A stretch of 32,821 nucleotides of DNA from Lewinellaceae bacterium (GCA_947476195.1 CANJPT010000051.1:1-32821); one strand, 5' to 3'. Numbered from the stretch's first letter, positions 23,435 through 32,525 are shown. Notes: generated from the letters alone by a model not told the origin. Translations and numbers: made by a program.

Positions 23435-23524
23435 AGCAAGTTGAAAGTTAAAGGGGGTAGTTGCAAGTCAAATGTAGCAAGATACCTGTGGGTTCTAAGC
23501 TCTCCCCCTTTTAACTTGCTACTT
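23435..23524. repeat. Palindrome of the CAAGTTG family between convergent genes
   Basis: AGCAAGTTGAAAGTTAAAGG (23435-23454) and the right part, ending CTTTTAACTTGCT (about 23508-23520), are imperfect inverses; the best stem is AGTTAAAGGGGG (23446-23457) with CCCCCTTTTAACT (23504-23516), one base bulged. It resembles the hairpin after nusA and may serve as terminator for the converging genes, although the T-run is short. Confidence 0.5.
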
Positions 23525-23537
23525 CCATATCTAATTG

Positions 23538-26120
23538 CTAATTCTCTTGAATCCCTTGCTCTGCTGTGCCACTTGAACTGGCCGGTGCTTCGCTCAATGT
23601 ACGCAGAGCCTCTCCTGCAAATTCTTTGTCAATTTCCGTTGCAATAAGCAGTTTTCGAGACTCACTTCGCTCGAACTCAGCTTTCACAGTTTTCTTTTTG
23701 CGCTTCATTTCATACTTGTCCAGGTTGCCGACAATGGTGTAATACAAGTTAAAACCACCATTCTTCTCGGGGAGTGGGTCTAAGTCTGAGTCATGCTTTT
23801 TGAGTCGATTGAACAAGACCTGACCAGCATTGACTTTAATTTTATAATCAATATTATTGCTGAAACTATGCTCCCCACTCAGGGTCATGTTGAGTGCATT
23901 ACTTTGGAGAAACATTACAGGCAGAAAGAGCCGTTGATCTTTGATCTCCAGATAGTTTTGCATATCGGTAAACTTTATGCGCCGCAAATCATCGAGATGT
24001 ATGAAAGTGGAAAAGTCCTCGAACATCTTCACATCTACTAATTCGCCGTTGGTTGCCTGCAAATCAGCTAAGGCTCGAAGGCGTTTTATATCAAATTCAC
24101 CTGTACTATTCCAATACGTCCACAGCACCACTCGCCCACTTAATTTGCCGTGCATATTAGCCTCTGTGATGACTTCCTGCCCAAAGTTTTCGCATTGTGC
24201 CAGCATGGTTTGCAAATCCAGGTTTCGGGCGGTAATGCGCATTTTCAGGGAAGGATCGAGATCAAATCGAGCATTGCCATCCAACGCAAGTTCGCCTTGC
24301 ATGGCTACGGTATTTCCCTTGATATTCAAAATGTTGTGGTCAAATTCAAGCCCGCCGACAAAGTTTCTCCCTTCGATCTTTCCATATTTGAACCCCTTAA
24401 TTTGGGCCTCAAACTTTCCTTTAAACTTGTCCATCCTGAGGCTTCTTCCTGCATTTTTATCCATTTTCAACGAATCCAACTGGGCCTCACCTCCAGCTTG
24501 TGCCGCAGTAGTTTGCACCGTAAAGAGGTCTAAAATCTGATCTACATCAAAGTTTTGGGAACGGAGTTTGGCTCCAAATTCAAGGAGCGCCTCCGTCGAA
24601 TTCAGCGAATCTGCGAACAACACGGGAAGCAAATTCTTAGCAGATCCATCCAGCGTCAAATCGCTTTTGCCGGCATGAAACACAAAACTATCCAGCTTGA
24701 ATTCGTTGTCTTGTAATCGCAGGAAGCCCGTCTCTGCATTTAAGGGGATGTTGTTATATGTAATTGAAGCCTTATCAAATTGGATCTCACCTGCGGCATT
24801 CACCTGACTGATTCGATTCATACTTGTCATATCGGCATATCGGCCTTGTACCGTTAAACGATTGAGGCGCACTAATCCGTCGCCTGCCGTGATAAGTTCA
24901 TTGTCGAAAAGACCGTATGCAGCATCGAGCGGCAATACACCATTGGCCGTAAAATCTACGATAGGATCCTCTAACTGATTCACTTTCAATGACATACTTA
25001 ACACCTGTCCGCCAAAATCACCTTTAAAATCGGCCAATTCAAACGCTCCGCTTCCATCTGACTGAGCATTATAGCGGGCCCGAAATGATACATTGCGCAA
25101 GGGGCTTTGAAGCTTTTCTGACGTTACTTTCCCGTCGCGCAGGGCTACCTCGAAACCAATGGCGGGGGTTTCAGTTTTGCTTAACCGGCCTTTTACGGTA
25201 CCGCTACACGAGTAGTTGCCAGAACTCTGGAATTCGCGAAAATATTCGTGATAAGCACCAGGCAGCAGGTTGGCAATCATTGAAATATCGCCCTCCTGAC
25301 TGCTGAGTTTAAAATTCAGGTCGGTCGCATCCTGCTTTGATATGGCCATACCTTCCATGTTGAAAGTATTTCCACCAAGTGTTATTTCTACCTTCTGGAG
25401 GCCATAAATGCCGCGTTTTAGGTCGACAGCCAGCACGGCATCGTAGCTTAGTTTTTCTCCACCGAGGTAGCGGCTACTATCAGAGTCCAGGCGTACAATT
25501 TTGAGAGCTGCCTGGCTTGAGAGCTGGAATTGCTGGGCAGAAAAATTGCCATTTGCACTGGCTTGATCAATGATTATTTCTATGGCCTGCTTCGTGGGAA
25601 CATTTTGGTACAAGATCGTCATATTATGAAGATCAGCCTTTTCCAGAGCCAGCCGAAGCGGGTTTTCGGCAGCGGGTTTGTTTTCGTTTTTTGCCTCCTT
25701 GAAAATATTGGTGTTCGATTTGCCCGACCGATCTACCAGGATACGAATAGCCCCGTCATGGAGATGAGCGGAGTGTATTTTCAGGTCGTTGCCAAACAGG
25801 CTGAATAAGTCAAACCGAAATGAAAGTTCTGCTGCTTTAAGTAGTTCTCTGCCAAAAGCATCTTTAAGTCGCACTTGGCGAAGGTTTATGGAAGCTGAGG
25901 GAAATCCTGACAACAACGATAGGCTGGCATCTCCCACCCTAAGTTCTGTTTTGAGGCTTTTATTGATCTCGGCTACAAGTTGCTGGCTTACCTGCTTATC
26001 AAAAAAAGCGGCTATGACCAGCAGCAAAAGCAGGAGACTGAGTGCAGAAAACAAAAGGCCTAGCAAAATCCGACGCCACCATGGGCGGCGAGGCTTAGGT
26101 ATTGCTGTATTAATTTCCAT
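23538..26120 (-). CDS. AsmA-family protein (inter-membrane bridge-like)
   Basis: An 860-residue protein with an N-terminal membrane anchor (about 16-43, RILLGLLFSALSLLLLLLVI) after a basic Pro/Arg-rich stretch, then a large domain of regular beta-strands of the AsmA/TamB/YhdP repeat type. N-terminal AsmA marks include LRVGDASLSLLSGFPSASINL and DLFSLFGNDLKIHSAHLHDG. AsmA proteins hang in the periplasm and are thought to help lipid or outer-membrane protein traffic between the membranes. The last 50 residues are Lys/Glu-rich and then low-complexity Ser/Ala. The lipoprotein gene begins upstream on the same strand with 164 bases between them, so the two may share a transcript. Confidence 0.85.
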   Translation of the reverse strand: MEINTAIPKPRRPWWRRILLGLLFSALSLLLLLLVIAAFFDKQVSQQLVAEINKSLKTELRVGDASLSLLSGFPSASINLRQVRLKDAFGRELLKAAELSFRFDLFSLFGNDLKIHSAHLHDGAIRILVDRSGKSNTNIFKEAKNENKPAAENPLRLALEKADLHNMTILYQNVPTKQAIEIIIDQASANGNFSAQQFQLSSQAALKIVRLDSDSSRYLGGEKLSYDAVLAVDLKRGIYGLQKVEITLGGNTFNMEGMAISKQDATDLNFKLSSQEGDISMIANLLPGAYHEYFREFQSSGNYSCSGTVKGRLSKTETPAIGFEVALRDGKVTSEKLQSPLRNVSFRARYNAQSDGSGAFELADFKGDFGGQVLSMSLKVNQLEDPIVDFTANGVLPLDAAYGLFDNELITAGDGLVRLNRLTVQGRYADMTSMNRISQVNAAGEIQFDKASITYNNIPLNAETGFLRLQDNEFKLDSFVFHAGKSDLTLDGSAKNLLPVLFADSLNSTEALLEFGAKLRSQNFDVDQILDLFTVQTTAAQAGGEAQLDSLKMDKNAGRSLRMDKFKGKFEAQIKGFKYGKIEGRNFVGGLEFDHNILNIKGNTVAMQGELALDGNARFDLDPSLKMRITARNLDLQTMLAQCENFGQEVITEANMHGKLSGRVVLWTYWNSTGEFDIKRLRALADLQATNGELVDVKMFEDFSTFIHLDDLRRIKFTDMQNYLEIKDQRLFLPVMFLQSNALNMTLSGEHSFSNNIDYKIKVNAGQVLFNRLKKHDSDLDPLPEKNGGFNLYYTIVGNLDKYEMKRKKKTVKAEFERSESRKLLIATEIDKEFAGEALRTLSEAPASSSGTAEQGIQEN

Positions 26121-26284
26121 CGTTTTTAGTTATTCGGTGAAAGTTGAAAGAACGGCGTAAATCGGGCAGCTTGATACTTGCAACTATTTGACTATCAATA
26201 ATATTACAATCGTTTTTTGCCCAAAACAGGTTGTTCGCAAAGCAGTTGAAAAAGAGCGGGGAATATAGTGGTGGGTTCGTGCCA

Positions 26285-26767
26285 TCAAAACAGATCCTTA
26301 CCGGCCAGCTTAAACAGCCCACCCGCGATTTTATTGGCCAGTTCCAGCGCAAAAGCATACTGTTTGTATTTGCGTTTAAATTTTGGCCCTAGATCAATCA
26401 GGTTGTGGATATAGGGTTTTTGTACCGTGCGCACGCCCAATGAAATTTTATCCAGGGTGCCCAGTTTACCCTGCCAGATTTCTGATTCGTGGAGGATCAT
26501 TTCCAACGAAGCACGATTCTGATCGTGGTATTTTTTCACAAACTTCACGCCTTTTACCGGATCTATAAACTTGAGGTCTTCGGTCATGAACCTGACATAG
26601 TCCTGCACGAGTCCATCCAGCTTTTGCTCCGCTGACAGCTTACTATTGGCGAGGCGACTCAGTTCTTTTTGGTGCGCGGAAAGCCAGCGGTTTTGTTTGT
26701 AGGATGCGCAGTTGGAAAGGGAAATCAACAGGCAAAGTGGAGCAGAGAATAAAAGCAGTTTTTTCAT
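26285..26767 (-). CDS. Lipoprotein of unknown function
   Basis: A 160-residue protein with a lipoprotein signal: MKKLLLFSAPLCLLISLSNC with the lipobox cysteine at 20. The mature part is mostly helical, rich in Lys and Leu, with a long amphipathic stretch (LDGLVQDYVRFMTEDLKFIDP) and a hydrophobic C-terminal segment. No known family recognised. It lies upstream of the AsmA-like gene on the same strand, which makes an envelope role likely, and its own upstream region is filled with CTTAGTG-type palindromes. Confidence 0.7.
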   Translation of the reverse strand: MKKLLLFSAPLCLLISLSNCASYKQNRWLSAHQKELSRLANSKLSAEQKLDGLVQDYVRFMTEDLKFIDPVKGVKFVKKYHDQNRASLEMILHESEIWQGKLGTLDKISLGVRTVQKPYIHNLIDLGPKFKRKYKQYAFALELANKIAGGLFKLAGKDLF

Positions 26768-26780
26768 ACAAAGAAATTTA

Positions 26781-26907
26781 ACACGAAGGAACTAAGGGTC
26801 ACAAAGGGAACCCAACCCGAATTCAAACTACCACCTTGAGCCTCCTAAAAGATCTCAAGTTCGGAGCCCCTTAGTGCAACTTAGTCCCTTAGTGTTTTAA
26901 AAAACAC
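26781..26907. repeat. Nested palindromes of CTTAGTG/CTTCGTG words
   Basis: The outer arm ACACGAAGGAACTAAG (26781-26796) is inverted at 26880-26895 with 14 of 16 matches. Inside, CTTGAG (26835-26840) pairs with CTCAAG (26854-26859). A further palindrome GTGTTTT..AAAACAC lies at 26892-26907. The words CTTAGTG, CTTTGTG and CTTCGTG recur within it. It occupies the promoter region of the lipoprotein gene. The rest of 26908-27160 holds a terminator and no gene. Confidence 0.6.
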
Positions 26908-26934
26908 AGTATATATTTTTGCGTCGGGGTGAAA

Positions 26935-26975
26935 TTACAAAAAAGCCCGCAGAGCACTTTTGCTTTGCGGGCTTT
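26935..26975 (-). terminator. Intrinsic terminator for the large T9SS gene
   Basis: AAAGCCCGCA (26942-26951) pairs with TGCGGGCTTT (26966-26975), and the stem extends inward with AGCA/TGCT. On the minus strand the stem is followed by TTTTTTG. It lies about 185 bases after the T9SS protein stop at 27161. Confidence 0.75.
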
Positions 26976-27131
26976 AAATATGGCTTAAAGGCTAAAATTT
27001 ATCGGATTGGGATGGCCTCTGTTTCAATGCAATCGATTGGATAACGTAGTCAAGCGGATTAATGTGAAGAATGCGATTAAATGTACCGGAAGGATTAAAA
27101 TAAAAAACTTAAATCGGTTATGTTCCCGGCA

Positions 27132-27161
27132 CACTGATCACATTCTACACATTGACCACAT
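27132..27161. repeat. CACATTGACCACAT unit (copy 3)
   Basis: CACTGATCACATTCTACACATTGACCACAT sits directly after the stop of the T9SS gene: the word CACATTGACCACAT is at 27148-27161. It matches the right arm of the palindrome before rimP but has no matching left arm here, so it is a half-copy. Confidence 0.5.
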
Positions 27162-30058
27162 CATTTAACAATTATTTTCCCGGAGGCTACCATGCTGCCA
27201 TCAGCGGCAATCTGGTAGATAATTTCTCCAGCCGGGAGTTGGTTTCTGAGCAATCGGAAATTGGATTGATTAAAAGAATGATTAGAAATTAATCGGCCTT
27301 GGATATCATATAGTAGCAGGACATAAGATTTGGCATCTAAGCCTACGACCTTAAAATTAACACTTTCACTGGCGGGGTTTGGGAAAACCTCTACCTCTGC
27401 TCCTTTCACATAGACTTCTTCTGTGTCCGTGTACACTATGAAACTGTCGCACACGGTGTGATAGGTAGTATTAGAAAACGCTGGAGCGTTGAAATCAAAG
27501 TAGATGGCAGCGCTATTGAAGATGATCGTTTCGCATGGCACGTCTGGTTTCTGAGACACGCGAAATTTTACAAAACCTTCACTTGGCACACTGCCACCAG
27601 GGATAAGATTAAGGTTTGAAAGGGTGAACACTACGATGCCATCGCCCAGGATGTCAAATTGATAAGCATGACTCGAAGCGCCCGGGAACACAGTTGCCGG
27701 ATCCAGTGCAGCAGAGAGGGTATCACGGATAACGACCTGCTGCACTGTGTCGGCGCTTGTGTTCTTAAATTGGATTACAAAGTCCAAATCGGTTTGTGGA
27801 CTGACGTAATGAGGCACGCCAAAGCCTTTAGGATGGCCTCTTTTTAGGTAAAGTGGATTAAAATCTGAATCGTTGCTCTCTTGGCAGTCGCTTTCAATGA
27901 ACGCATCTGCGTCATCTTCAGGGAACATGGTATAAAACCCGAGCGATATATCACTCGTGCTGGTATCTGTTTTGCATCCTTCCACCGCAGCAGTTGGGTA
28001 GCTGGTGCCCGGGTAGCCGGGACTTTGTTCGGCAATGATCCGGAAAGTCTTTCCAGTGGCCTCATGTGACCATACGATCTGGCTTTCACCTGCGTCCAAA
28101 TCAAACTTGAAGTCTGGGCTGTTAGGAGGCGTGAGCATAATTAAGTCTTCCGCAATGACATACCCTAATGGACCTCCCATCGCCCCGGTGCCGATGTTTT
28201 CCAGAAGCATTTTGACAGAGTCATTCTCGCAAAATGCCTTGGCCGCAATAATGGCCCCATCCCAGCCTGAGTTATTGCCACAAAACGTATTTGGGCTTAT
28301 CTGAGCAATTACACAGTGCGTTTGACCAGTCTGGGTATCATCACAATTTAGGAAAGCAGTCACTGTAAAGTTTCCACAATCGCCATTGTTGAGGGTTCCA
28401 ATATTGAATCGATAGATATTGTCTCCCAATGGAACCGCATTGATCGAACTTCCTGTGAGTGAAAGAAAGGGATCAAGCGCTACATCTATCAGGGTATTCA
28501 GCGAGGGCACGGTGCCCGAATTACAATAGCGAATATAATAGGTATTGTCTGTACAACGACGAAGCACCGGCGTAGTTACGTCTACTTCATTACGCGCGCA
28601 ATCAAACAAGGTCTTTACCGGTACATTCACATATACCGTATCATAAAAGCTAGATACGTGCAAATTCACTACAGAGTCGCAGGATTTCCAGTATGGATTC
28701 GGTGGGAAAAGGATCAGTTTGTAATTCCCGGTATCTACCTCCACTTTCAAATCACCGTTGGCGTCGGCAACCGTATAGGTCGTATCGTATGGGCTTTCAA
28801 ATCTTACCGCCCAGTTACGCAGTCCCGGCTCATCCTGATCCTTTTGACAATTGGCATTGAAATCCCGGAAGATATTGGCCTGAATATAGCTGGTCAATAC
28901 CGTGCAATTCTGGTCTGCTTTGATCAAATAGGCGTAAGACTCTCCAAAGCTGCCAATAAATTGCTCTGTTGATCCTGCAATAACGGCTCCTCCCCGCACA
29001 GGTAATACATCGAAACCAATATCCAAACCACCTCGTCCTACCACCGATTCACAAATAATCTCTGCGTCCTCAGTCATCTTAATTAAGACCAGATCGTCCA
29101 ATACTACATTGGTTCGAAAACCCGAGACAAAAAGTTTTCCGTTGGATTCTGCCAGGCCGTAAAAATTGTTGTCCTTGAAAAGCTTTTGTAAAAGCGGATC
29201 CGTAGCTCCGTTGCCGTCAACTTTTAGGATAAAGCCTGCGCCTTCAGGAACTGCATTGGTGTATCCGGCCAAAGTCAGGGAGCCATCCGAATTGATTACC
29301 ATGGCTCGAGCTTCATCATCTAAATTGTTGCCTAAGGAACCATTTATGGAATAGGAATTACTCCATATCTGAGCTCCAAATTGATTCAGCCGGATTACTA
29401 AAACATCTTTGTCGTCACTCAAAACAGGCTCAGACTCACCTGCTACTACAAAATCGCCATTTGGGATGGCCACGATTGATTGCGCTCTCCGGCGGTATTC
29501 CAGCGAACCATAAGTGTTCTGCCAGTAGACAGTACCTTCCGGATCGGTCTTCAGTACGAATAAATTTTCTTTATTGCCTGCGTAACTCTGGAAGCCAGAA
29601 AGCACCAGGCTTCCATCCTGGAGTTCCACAAGTGCTCGGGCTTCATCATCCAGACCTCCGCCAAAAGTTTTACTCCAAAGTTTATTGCCAAAGGCATCTG
29701 TTTTAAGTAGATAGATGTCTCGTTTAATTGGGCCATTTCCGTCTATATCCATATACCCTGCAATGGCATAACCGGAGTCTTGAGTCGTTACCACTGCAAA
29801 AGCTTCCGCAGTAGAAGCTGGCCCTGCAGCCATGATTTGCTTGCTCCACTGCATTTTGCCATCCGCATCTGTTTTGATCAGAAAGATCCGGCTGTTGCTG
29901 TTGTAATAGCCAGCCATGATATAGCCGCCATCTGGAGTAGCTGCGAGACTGCGGGCGGCATCCTGTCCACTACCGCCATATATACGTTCCCAGCCTTGTC
30001 CGTTTGCGTGGGCAAGTGACAGGAGTACGAGGGTGAGTATGAAGAGGTACTTTTGCAT
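27161..30058 (-). CDS. Large T9SS-exported beta-propeller-like protein
   Basis: A 965-residue secreted protein. The ATG at 30058 gives a clean signal peptide (MQKYLFILTLVLLSLAHANG); the longer frame adds 30 non-signal residues. Residues about 25-410 hold seven or so repeats of the form GGYIMAGYYNSNSRIFLIK / W..YGG, alternately ending in KTD.GN..W, suggesting a beta-propeller. A SdrD/CNA-B-like domain follows (about 420-490, IFRDFNANCQKDQDEPGLRN), then DUF11-like domains with FVIQFKNTSADTVQQVVIRD, and a T9SS type A sorting domain (about the last 85 residues, starting VFPNPASESVNFKV). The cysteines and Asp/Asn-rich turns fit a calcium-stabilised extracellular adhesin-like protein. The function is unknown. 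Confidence 0.85.
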   Translation of the reverse strand: MQKYLFILTLVLLSLAHANGQGWERIYGGSGQDAARSLAATPDGGYIMAGYYNSNSRIFLIKTDADGKMQWSKQIMAAGPASTAEAFAVVTTQDSGYAIAGYMDIDGNGPIKRDIYLLKTDAFGNKLWSKTFGGGLDDEARALVELQDGSLVLSGFQSYAGNKENLFVLKTDPEGTVYWQNTYGSLEYRRRAQSIVAIPNGDFVVAGESEPVLSDDKDVLVIRLNQFGAQIWSNSYSINGSLGNNLDDEARAMVINSDGSLTLAGYTNAVPEGAGFILKVDGNGATDPLLQKLFKDNNFYGLAESNGKLFVSGFRTNVVLDDLVLIKMTEDAEIICESVVGRGGLDIGFDVLPVRGGAVIAGSTEQFIGSFGESYAYLIKADQNCTVLTSYIQANIFRDFNANCQKDQDEPGLRNWAVRFESPYDTTYTVADANGDLKVEVDTGNYKLILFPPNPYWKSCDSVVNLHVSSFYDTVYVNVPVKTLFDCARNEVDVTTPVLRRCTDNTYYIRYCNSGTVPSLNTLIDVALDPFLSLTGSSINAVPLGDNIYRFNIGTLNNGDCGNFTVTAFLNCDDTQTGQTHCVIAQISPNTFCGNNSGWDGAIIAAKAFCENDSVKMLLENIGTGAMGGPLGYVIAEDLIMLTPPNSPDFKFDLDAGESQIVWSHEATGKTFRIIAEQSPGYPGTSYPTAAVEGCKTDTSTSDISLGFYTMFPEDDADAFIESDCQESNDSDFNPLYLKRGHPKGFGVPHYVSPQTDLDFVIQFKNTSADTVQQVVIRDTLSAALDPATVFPGASSHAYQFDILGDGIVVFTLSNLNLIPGGSVPSEGFVKFRVSQKPDVPCETIIFNSAAIYFDFNAPAFSNTTYHTVCDSFIVYTDTEEVYVKGAEVEVFPNPASESVNFKVVGLDAKSYVLLLYDIQGRLISNHSFNQSNFRLLRNQLPAGEIIYQIAADGSMVASGKIIVK

Positions 30059-30219
30059 GATAGATATGAATACTGGTCGGCGGAAATTTCTTTCGATAGT
30101 ACAAAGGTGAGGGGATGTGACAGGCATCTTAAAGACAAAAATTTGCATTTGTTGATTTTTTTTACGTATTTTATTTTACCTTTCGACCATATTTTAGAGA
30201 TTTTTATCAACTTAATCTG

Positions 30220-30227
30220 CAAAAATA
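30220..30227 (-). promoter_or_regulatory. -7 element TATTTTTG upstream of the T9SS gene
   Basis: CAAAAATA on the plus strand reads TATTTTTG on the minus strand, a full TAnnTTTG match, about 165 bases before the chosen ATG. A nearer CACCTTTG (30109-30102) has one mismatch and would give a shorter leader, so the choice between them is open. Confidence 0.35.
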
Positions 30228-30241
30228 AAGCTAATTTTTGG

Positions 30242-30249
30242 TAGTTTTG
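30242..30249 (+). promoter_or_regulatory. -7 element TAGTTTTG ahead of the helical-repeat gene
   Basis: A full TAnnTTTG match 25 bases before the ATG at 30274, giving a short leader of about 17 bases. No TTG at the ideal distance. Confidence 0.4.
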
Positions 30250-30273
30250 TTGAACAGATAACCGGAAAATAAT

Positions 30274-31686
30274 ATGCAAAAAAGCGTTTTAAGCGAGATC
30301 ATCCGCTCCTTGGAAAAAAAGGAGATCCGAGAGTTGAACAAATGGCTCCAGTCACCAGCACACAATCAACGGCAAGATATCATTAAGTTGTTCGAGTTTT
30401 TGGTAAAAAATCTGCCTAATGGCGACGAAGGGGCAGAAAAAGCAAAGGCATGGAAGGCGATCTTTCCCTCACAGCCTTATGACGACGCATACCTGAGACA
30501 GGTAATGTACTTTTTACTAAAGGCGATTGAAGAATATTTGGTATTTGTGGATATAGCCAATGATAGAGTGCGCTATCAACTTGCATTATCGAGAATTTAC
30601 CGAAAAAGGAAATTGGAAAAGTCCTACAAACAAGCTCATAGGATAGGCATTGAAAGCCTTGAGAGCCAAGCTTTGAGGAATGACTTTTACCTTTTGAACA
30701 CATTCTTCTTTGCCCAAGAAGAGTATGAATATAAAATGAGCGTCACTCAAAATGCTCCTGTAAACTTACAGGAAACCGCAAATGCGTTAGAAAAGTGGTT
30801 TTTGGAAGAGCGACTGAGAATCAGTAAAGATATGATTGCGCACCATCGAATTTATCAAAAAATCAATTATAACCATGGCCTTCTAGAACAGACCCTATCT
30901 TATGTTGAAGAAAATAAAATGCTTTTAGAGCCCGCTATCGCAGTTTATTACTATTCCTATATGGCATTCACTAATCCTACTGAGGAATCGTACTTCGAGC
31001 GATTGGAATTTTTAATACATAATGAAATGGAACATTTTCAGCATTCCGAAGTCCGTACACTGTACCTAGCGGCACTCAACTATTGCGTTCCTAAAATCAA
31101 CCAAGGCAGGCAAGATTTTTACCGCAAGGCCTTTGAGTTATACAAAAAAGGAGTTGAGAGTCGTATTCTAATGGAAAACGGGGCATTGTCTCGGTATACG
31201 TTCCTCAACACCGTTAGTAGTGCATTAAAAACCTTGGAATTCGATTGGGCGGAACAATTTATCAGAGAATTTCAGCCTTTTTTGGAAGACAAACACCGAA
31301 ATGGGACGGTTAATTTTAGCCTCTCAAGGTTATATTTTGAAAAAGGTGATTATGGGAAAGCCCAGCAGTTCCTGACTCAATTTGAATATGATGATATGCT
31401 ACAGAATATAGTGGCCAAAACCATGCTCCTAAAGATTTACTATGAGCGGGACGATTTAGACGCCTTTGAATCACTCCTTGAAAGCATGCGAACTTACCTT
31501 CAGCGCAAAGAAGCACTTGACCCAAGCCGAAAAATGGCTTACAAGAATATGATTAGTGCGATGAAAAAACTACTGCACCTAAATATTTTCTCAAAGCCTC
31601 AGCGAGAAAGCTTTCGGGAGATGGTACAGAAGACAAATCCGCTCATGGAGCGAGATTGGCTTTTGGAGCAAGTAGAAAGAAAGTGA
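30274..31686 (+). CDS. Large helical-repeat (TPR-like) protein of unknown function
   Basis: A 470-residue cytoplasmic protein, almost entirely alpha-helical, with no signal peptide and no recognised enzyme motif. Paired helices with TPR-like spacing are visible near residues 340-400 (LSRLYFEKGDYGKAQQFL, then MLLKIYYERDDLDAFESLLESM). The N-terminus is EIIRSLEKKEIRELNKWLQSPAHNQRQDIIKLFEFL, a conserved-looking helical cap. It is rich in Tyr, Phe and Lys. I do not recognise a family; proteins like this in this group are usually annotated as hypothetical. It is divergent from the T9SS gene and convergent with the small FN3 gene. Confidence 0.7.
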   Translation: MQKSVLSEIIRSLEKKEIRELNKWLQSPAHNQRQDIIKLFEFLVKNLPNGDEGAEKAKAWKAIFPSQPYDDAYLRQVMYFLLKAIEEYLVFVDIANDRVRYQLALSRIYRKRKLEKSYKQAHRIGIESLESQALRNDFYLLNTFFFAQEEYEYKMSVTQNAPVNLQETANALEKWFLEERLRISKDMIAHHRIYQKINYNHGLLEQTLSYVEENKMLLEPAIAVYYYSYMAFTNPTEESYFERLEFLIHNEMEHFQHSEVRTLYLAALNYCVPKINQGRQDFYRKAFELYKKGVESRILMENGALSRYTFLNTVSSALKTLEFDWAEQFIREFQPFLEDKHRNGTVNFSLSRLYFEKGDYGKAQQFLTQFEYDDMLQNIVAKTMLLKIYYERDDLDAFESLLESMRTYLQRKEALDPSRKMAYKNMISAMKKLLHLNIFSKPQRESFREMVQKTNPLMERDWLLEQVERK

Positions 31687-31704
31687 GGCCCTTAAAAGCA
31701 ATTC

Positions 31705-31731
31705 GGTTTTCCGAGCAATACCCGGAAAACC
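31705..31731. terminator. Weak hairpin between convergent genes
   Basis: GGTTTTCCG (31705-31713) pairs perfectly with CGGAAAACC (31723-31731) around a 9-base loop, 20 bases after the helical-repeat gene stop. There is no T-run, so it may stabilise or end transcripts only in part. Confidence 0.4.
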
Positions 31732-31760
31732 TGATTAAACAAAGTATCAGAAGATTGAGA

Positions 31761-32099
31761 TCACATGAGGACTTCTTCCGTAATGACATACCCAGCTTTT
31801 TCTACGCTAAAGCGGTAGGAATCACCTGTGGTCAGATTGCTCACAGCAGCAACGGTGTTAGGGGTAGAGAATTGTTGCTCTATCTGACTTGTCGTCAGGT
31901 TTAGAACCGTGACCGTGTAATCGCCTGATCCAGACCACCCACTCCAAGAGAGCCCGACAGAGCTTGAGGAGGTTTTAGTTACGGTAAGTCCTGAAACTAG
32001 AACCTGTTTAGGTTCTGCCGAGCGAGCGGCAGTGGCAAGAAATCCAATCGCTGTAAACAAGGTAGCAGCAAAAAGATACGATTTGAGTTGATTGAACAT
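31761..32099 (-). CDS. Small secreted fibronectin type III domain protein
   Basis: A 112-residue protein. A signal peptide (1-28: MFNQLKSYLFAATLFTAIGFLATAARS) is followed by one fibronectin type III fold: VSGLTVTKTSSSSVGLSWSG, then GDYTVTVLNLTT and VSNLTTGDSYRFSVEKAGY. The Trp, Tyr and Leu-Thr-Thr-Gly pattern is typical. It has neither a T9SS sorting domain nor a lipobox, so it would be periplasmic or released. It has a good promoter and a hairpin in its leader. Role unknown. Confidence 0.7.
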   Translation of the reverse strand: MFNQLKSYLFAATLFTAIGFLATAARSAEPKQVLVSGLTVTKTSSSSVGLSWSGWSGSGDYTVTVLNLTTSQIEQQFSTPNTVAAVSNLTTGDSYRFSVEKAGYVITEEVLM

Positions 32100-32134
32100 A
32101 AATAATCGGTTTAAGTATGAAAAAAATATTGTTG

Positions 32135-32153
32135 AAAAAACCCTTAGTAAGGG
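32135..32153 (-). other. Short palindrome with T-run at the start of the FN3 transcript
   Basis: CCCTTACTAAGGG followed by TTTTTT on the minus strand (32153-32135). It looks like a small terminator but lies only about 10 bases after the predicted transcription start, too early for normal termination; a stabilising 5' stem-loop is as likely. Confidence 0.4.
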
Positions 32154-32166
32154 TCAAATGAGATAC

Positions 32167-32196
32167 CAAAACTAAGTGGATTCAACTCCTTAGCAA
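32167..32196 (-). promoter_or_regulatory. Good Bacteroidota promoter for the FN3 protein gene
   Basis: On the minus strand TTTTTTG (TTG at 32196-32194) is followed by 19 bases and then TAGTTTTG (32174-32167), a full match to TTG-N19-TAnnTTTG. Transcription would start near 32160, about 60 bases before the ATG. Confidence 0.6.
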
Positions 32197-32525
32197 AAAA
32201 TTACTACCCCACTCGCAGAAAGGGATTGGTTTATGAAACAACTGGATCGAAAGTGATGGTCCGGCGACGCAACCACTCCCTCCACTTTGTCCTTTTTTAA
32301 GCTTAATCGAGATCCCTCTTGACGGAAAATCACTTTGCAAGCTACCCGACAAATCTTTTTTTTATAAAATATTACTTTTTTACCACATAAAATAATCAAC
32401 AAAATGCGGTAGATTAAATTTGCAATAAACTTTTTTATTGCCTATTTAATGAGCTTTTTTCACCTTTTTTTATTGATTATTGGTATTAATTGCAGGTAAT
32501 TGTACTTAATATTTTTCAACAAATG
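32197..32525. other. AT-rich region without a supported gene
   Basis: A 70-codon frame on the minus strand (32402-32190) has no family features and contradicts the promoter at 32167-32196, so it is not called. Nothing else was recognised. Confidence 0.5.

Noticed and set aside
32190-32402. 70-codon minus-strand frame near the right end
   Set aside because: Cys/Lys-rich without domain features, and it overlaps a good promoter for the FN3 gene.
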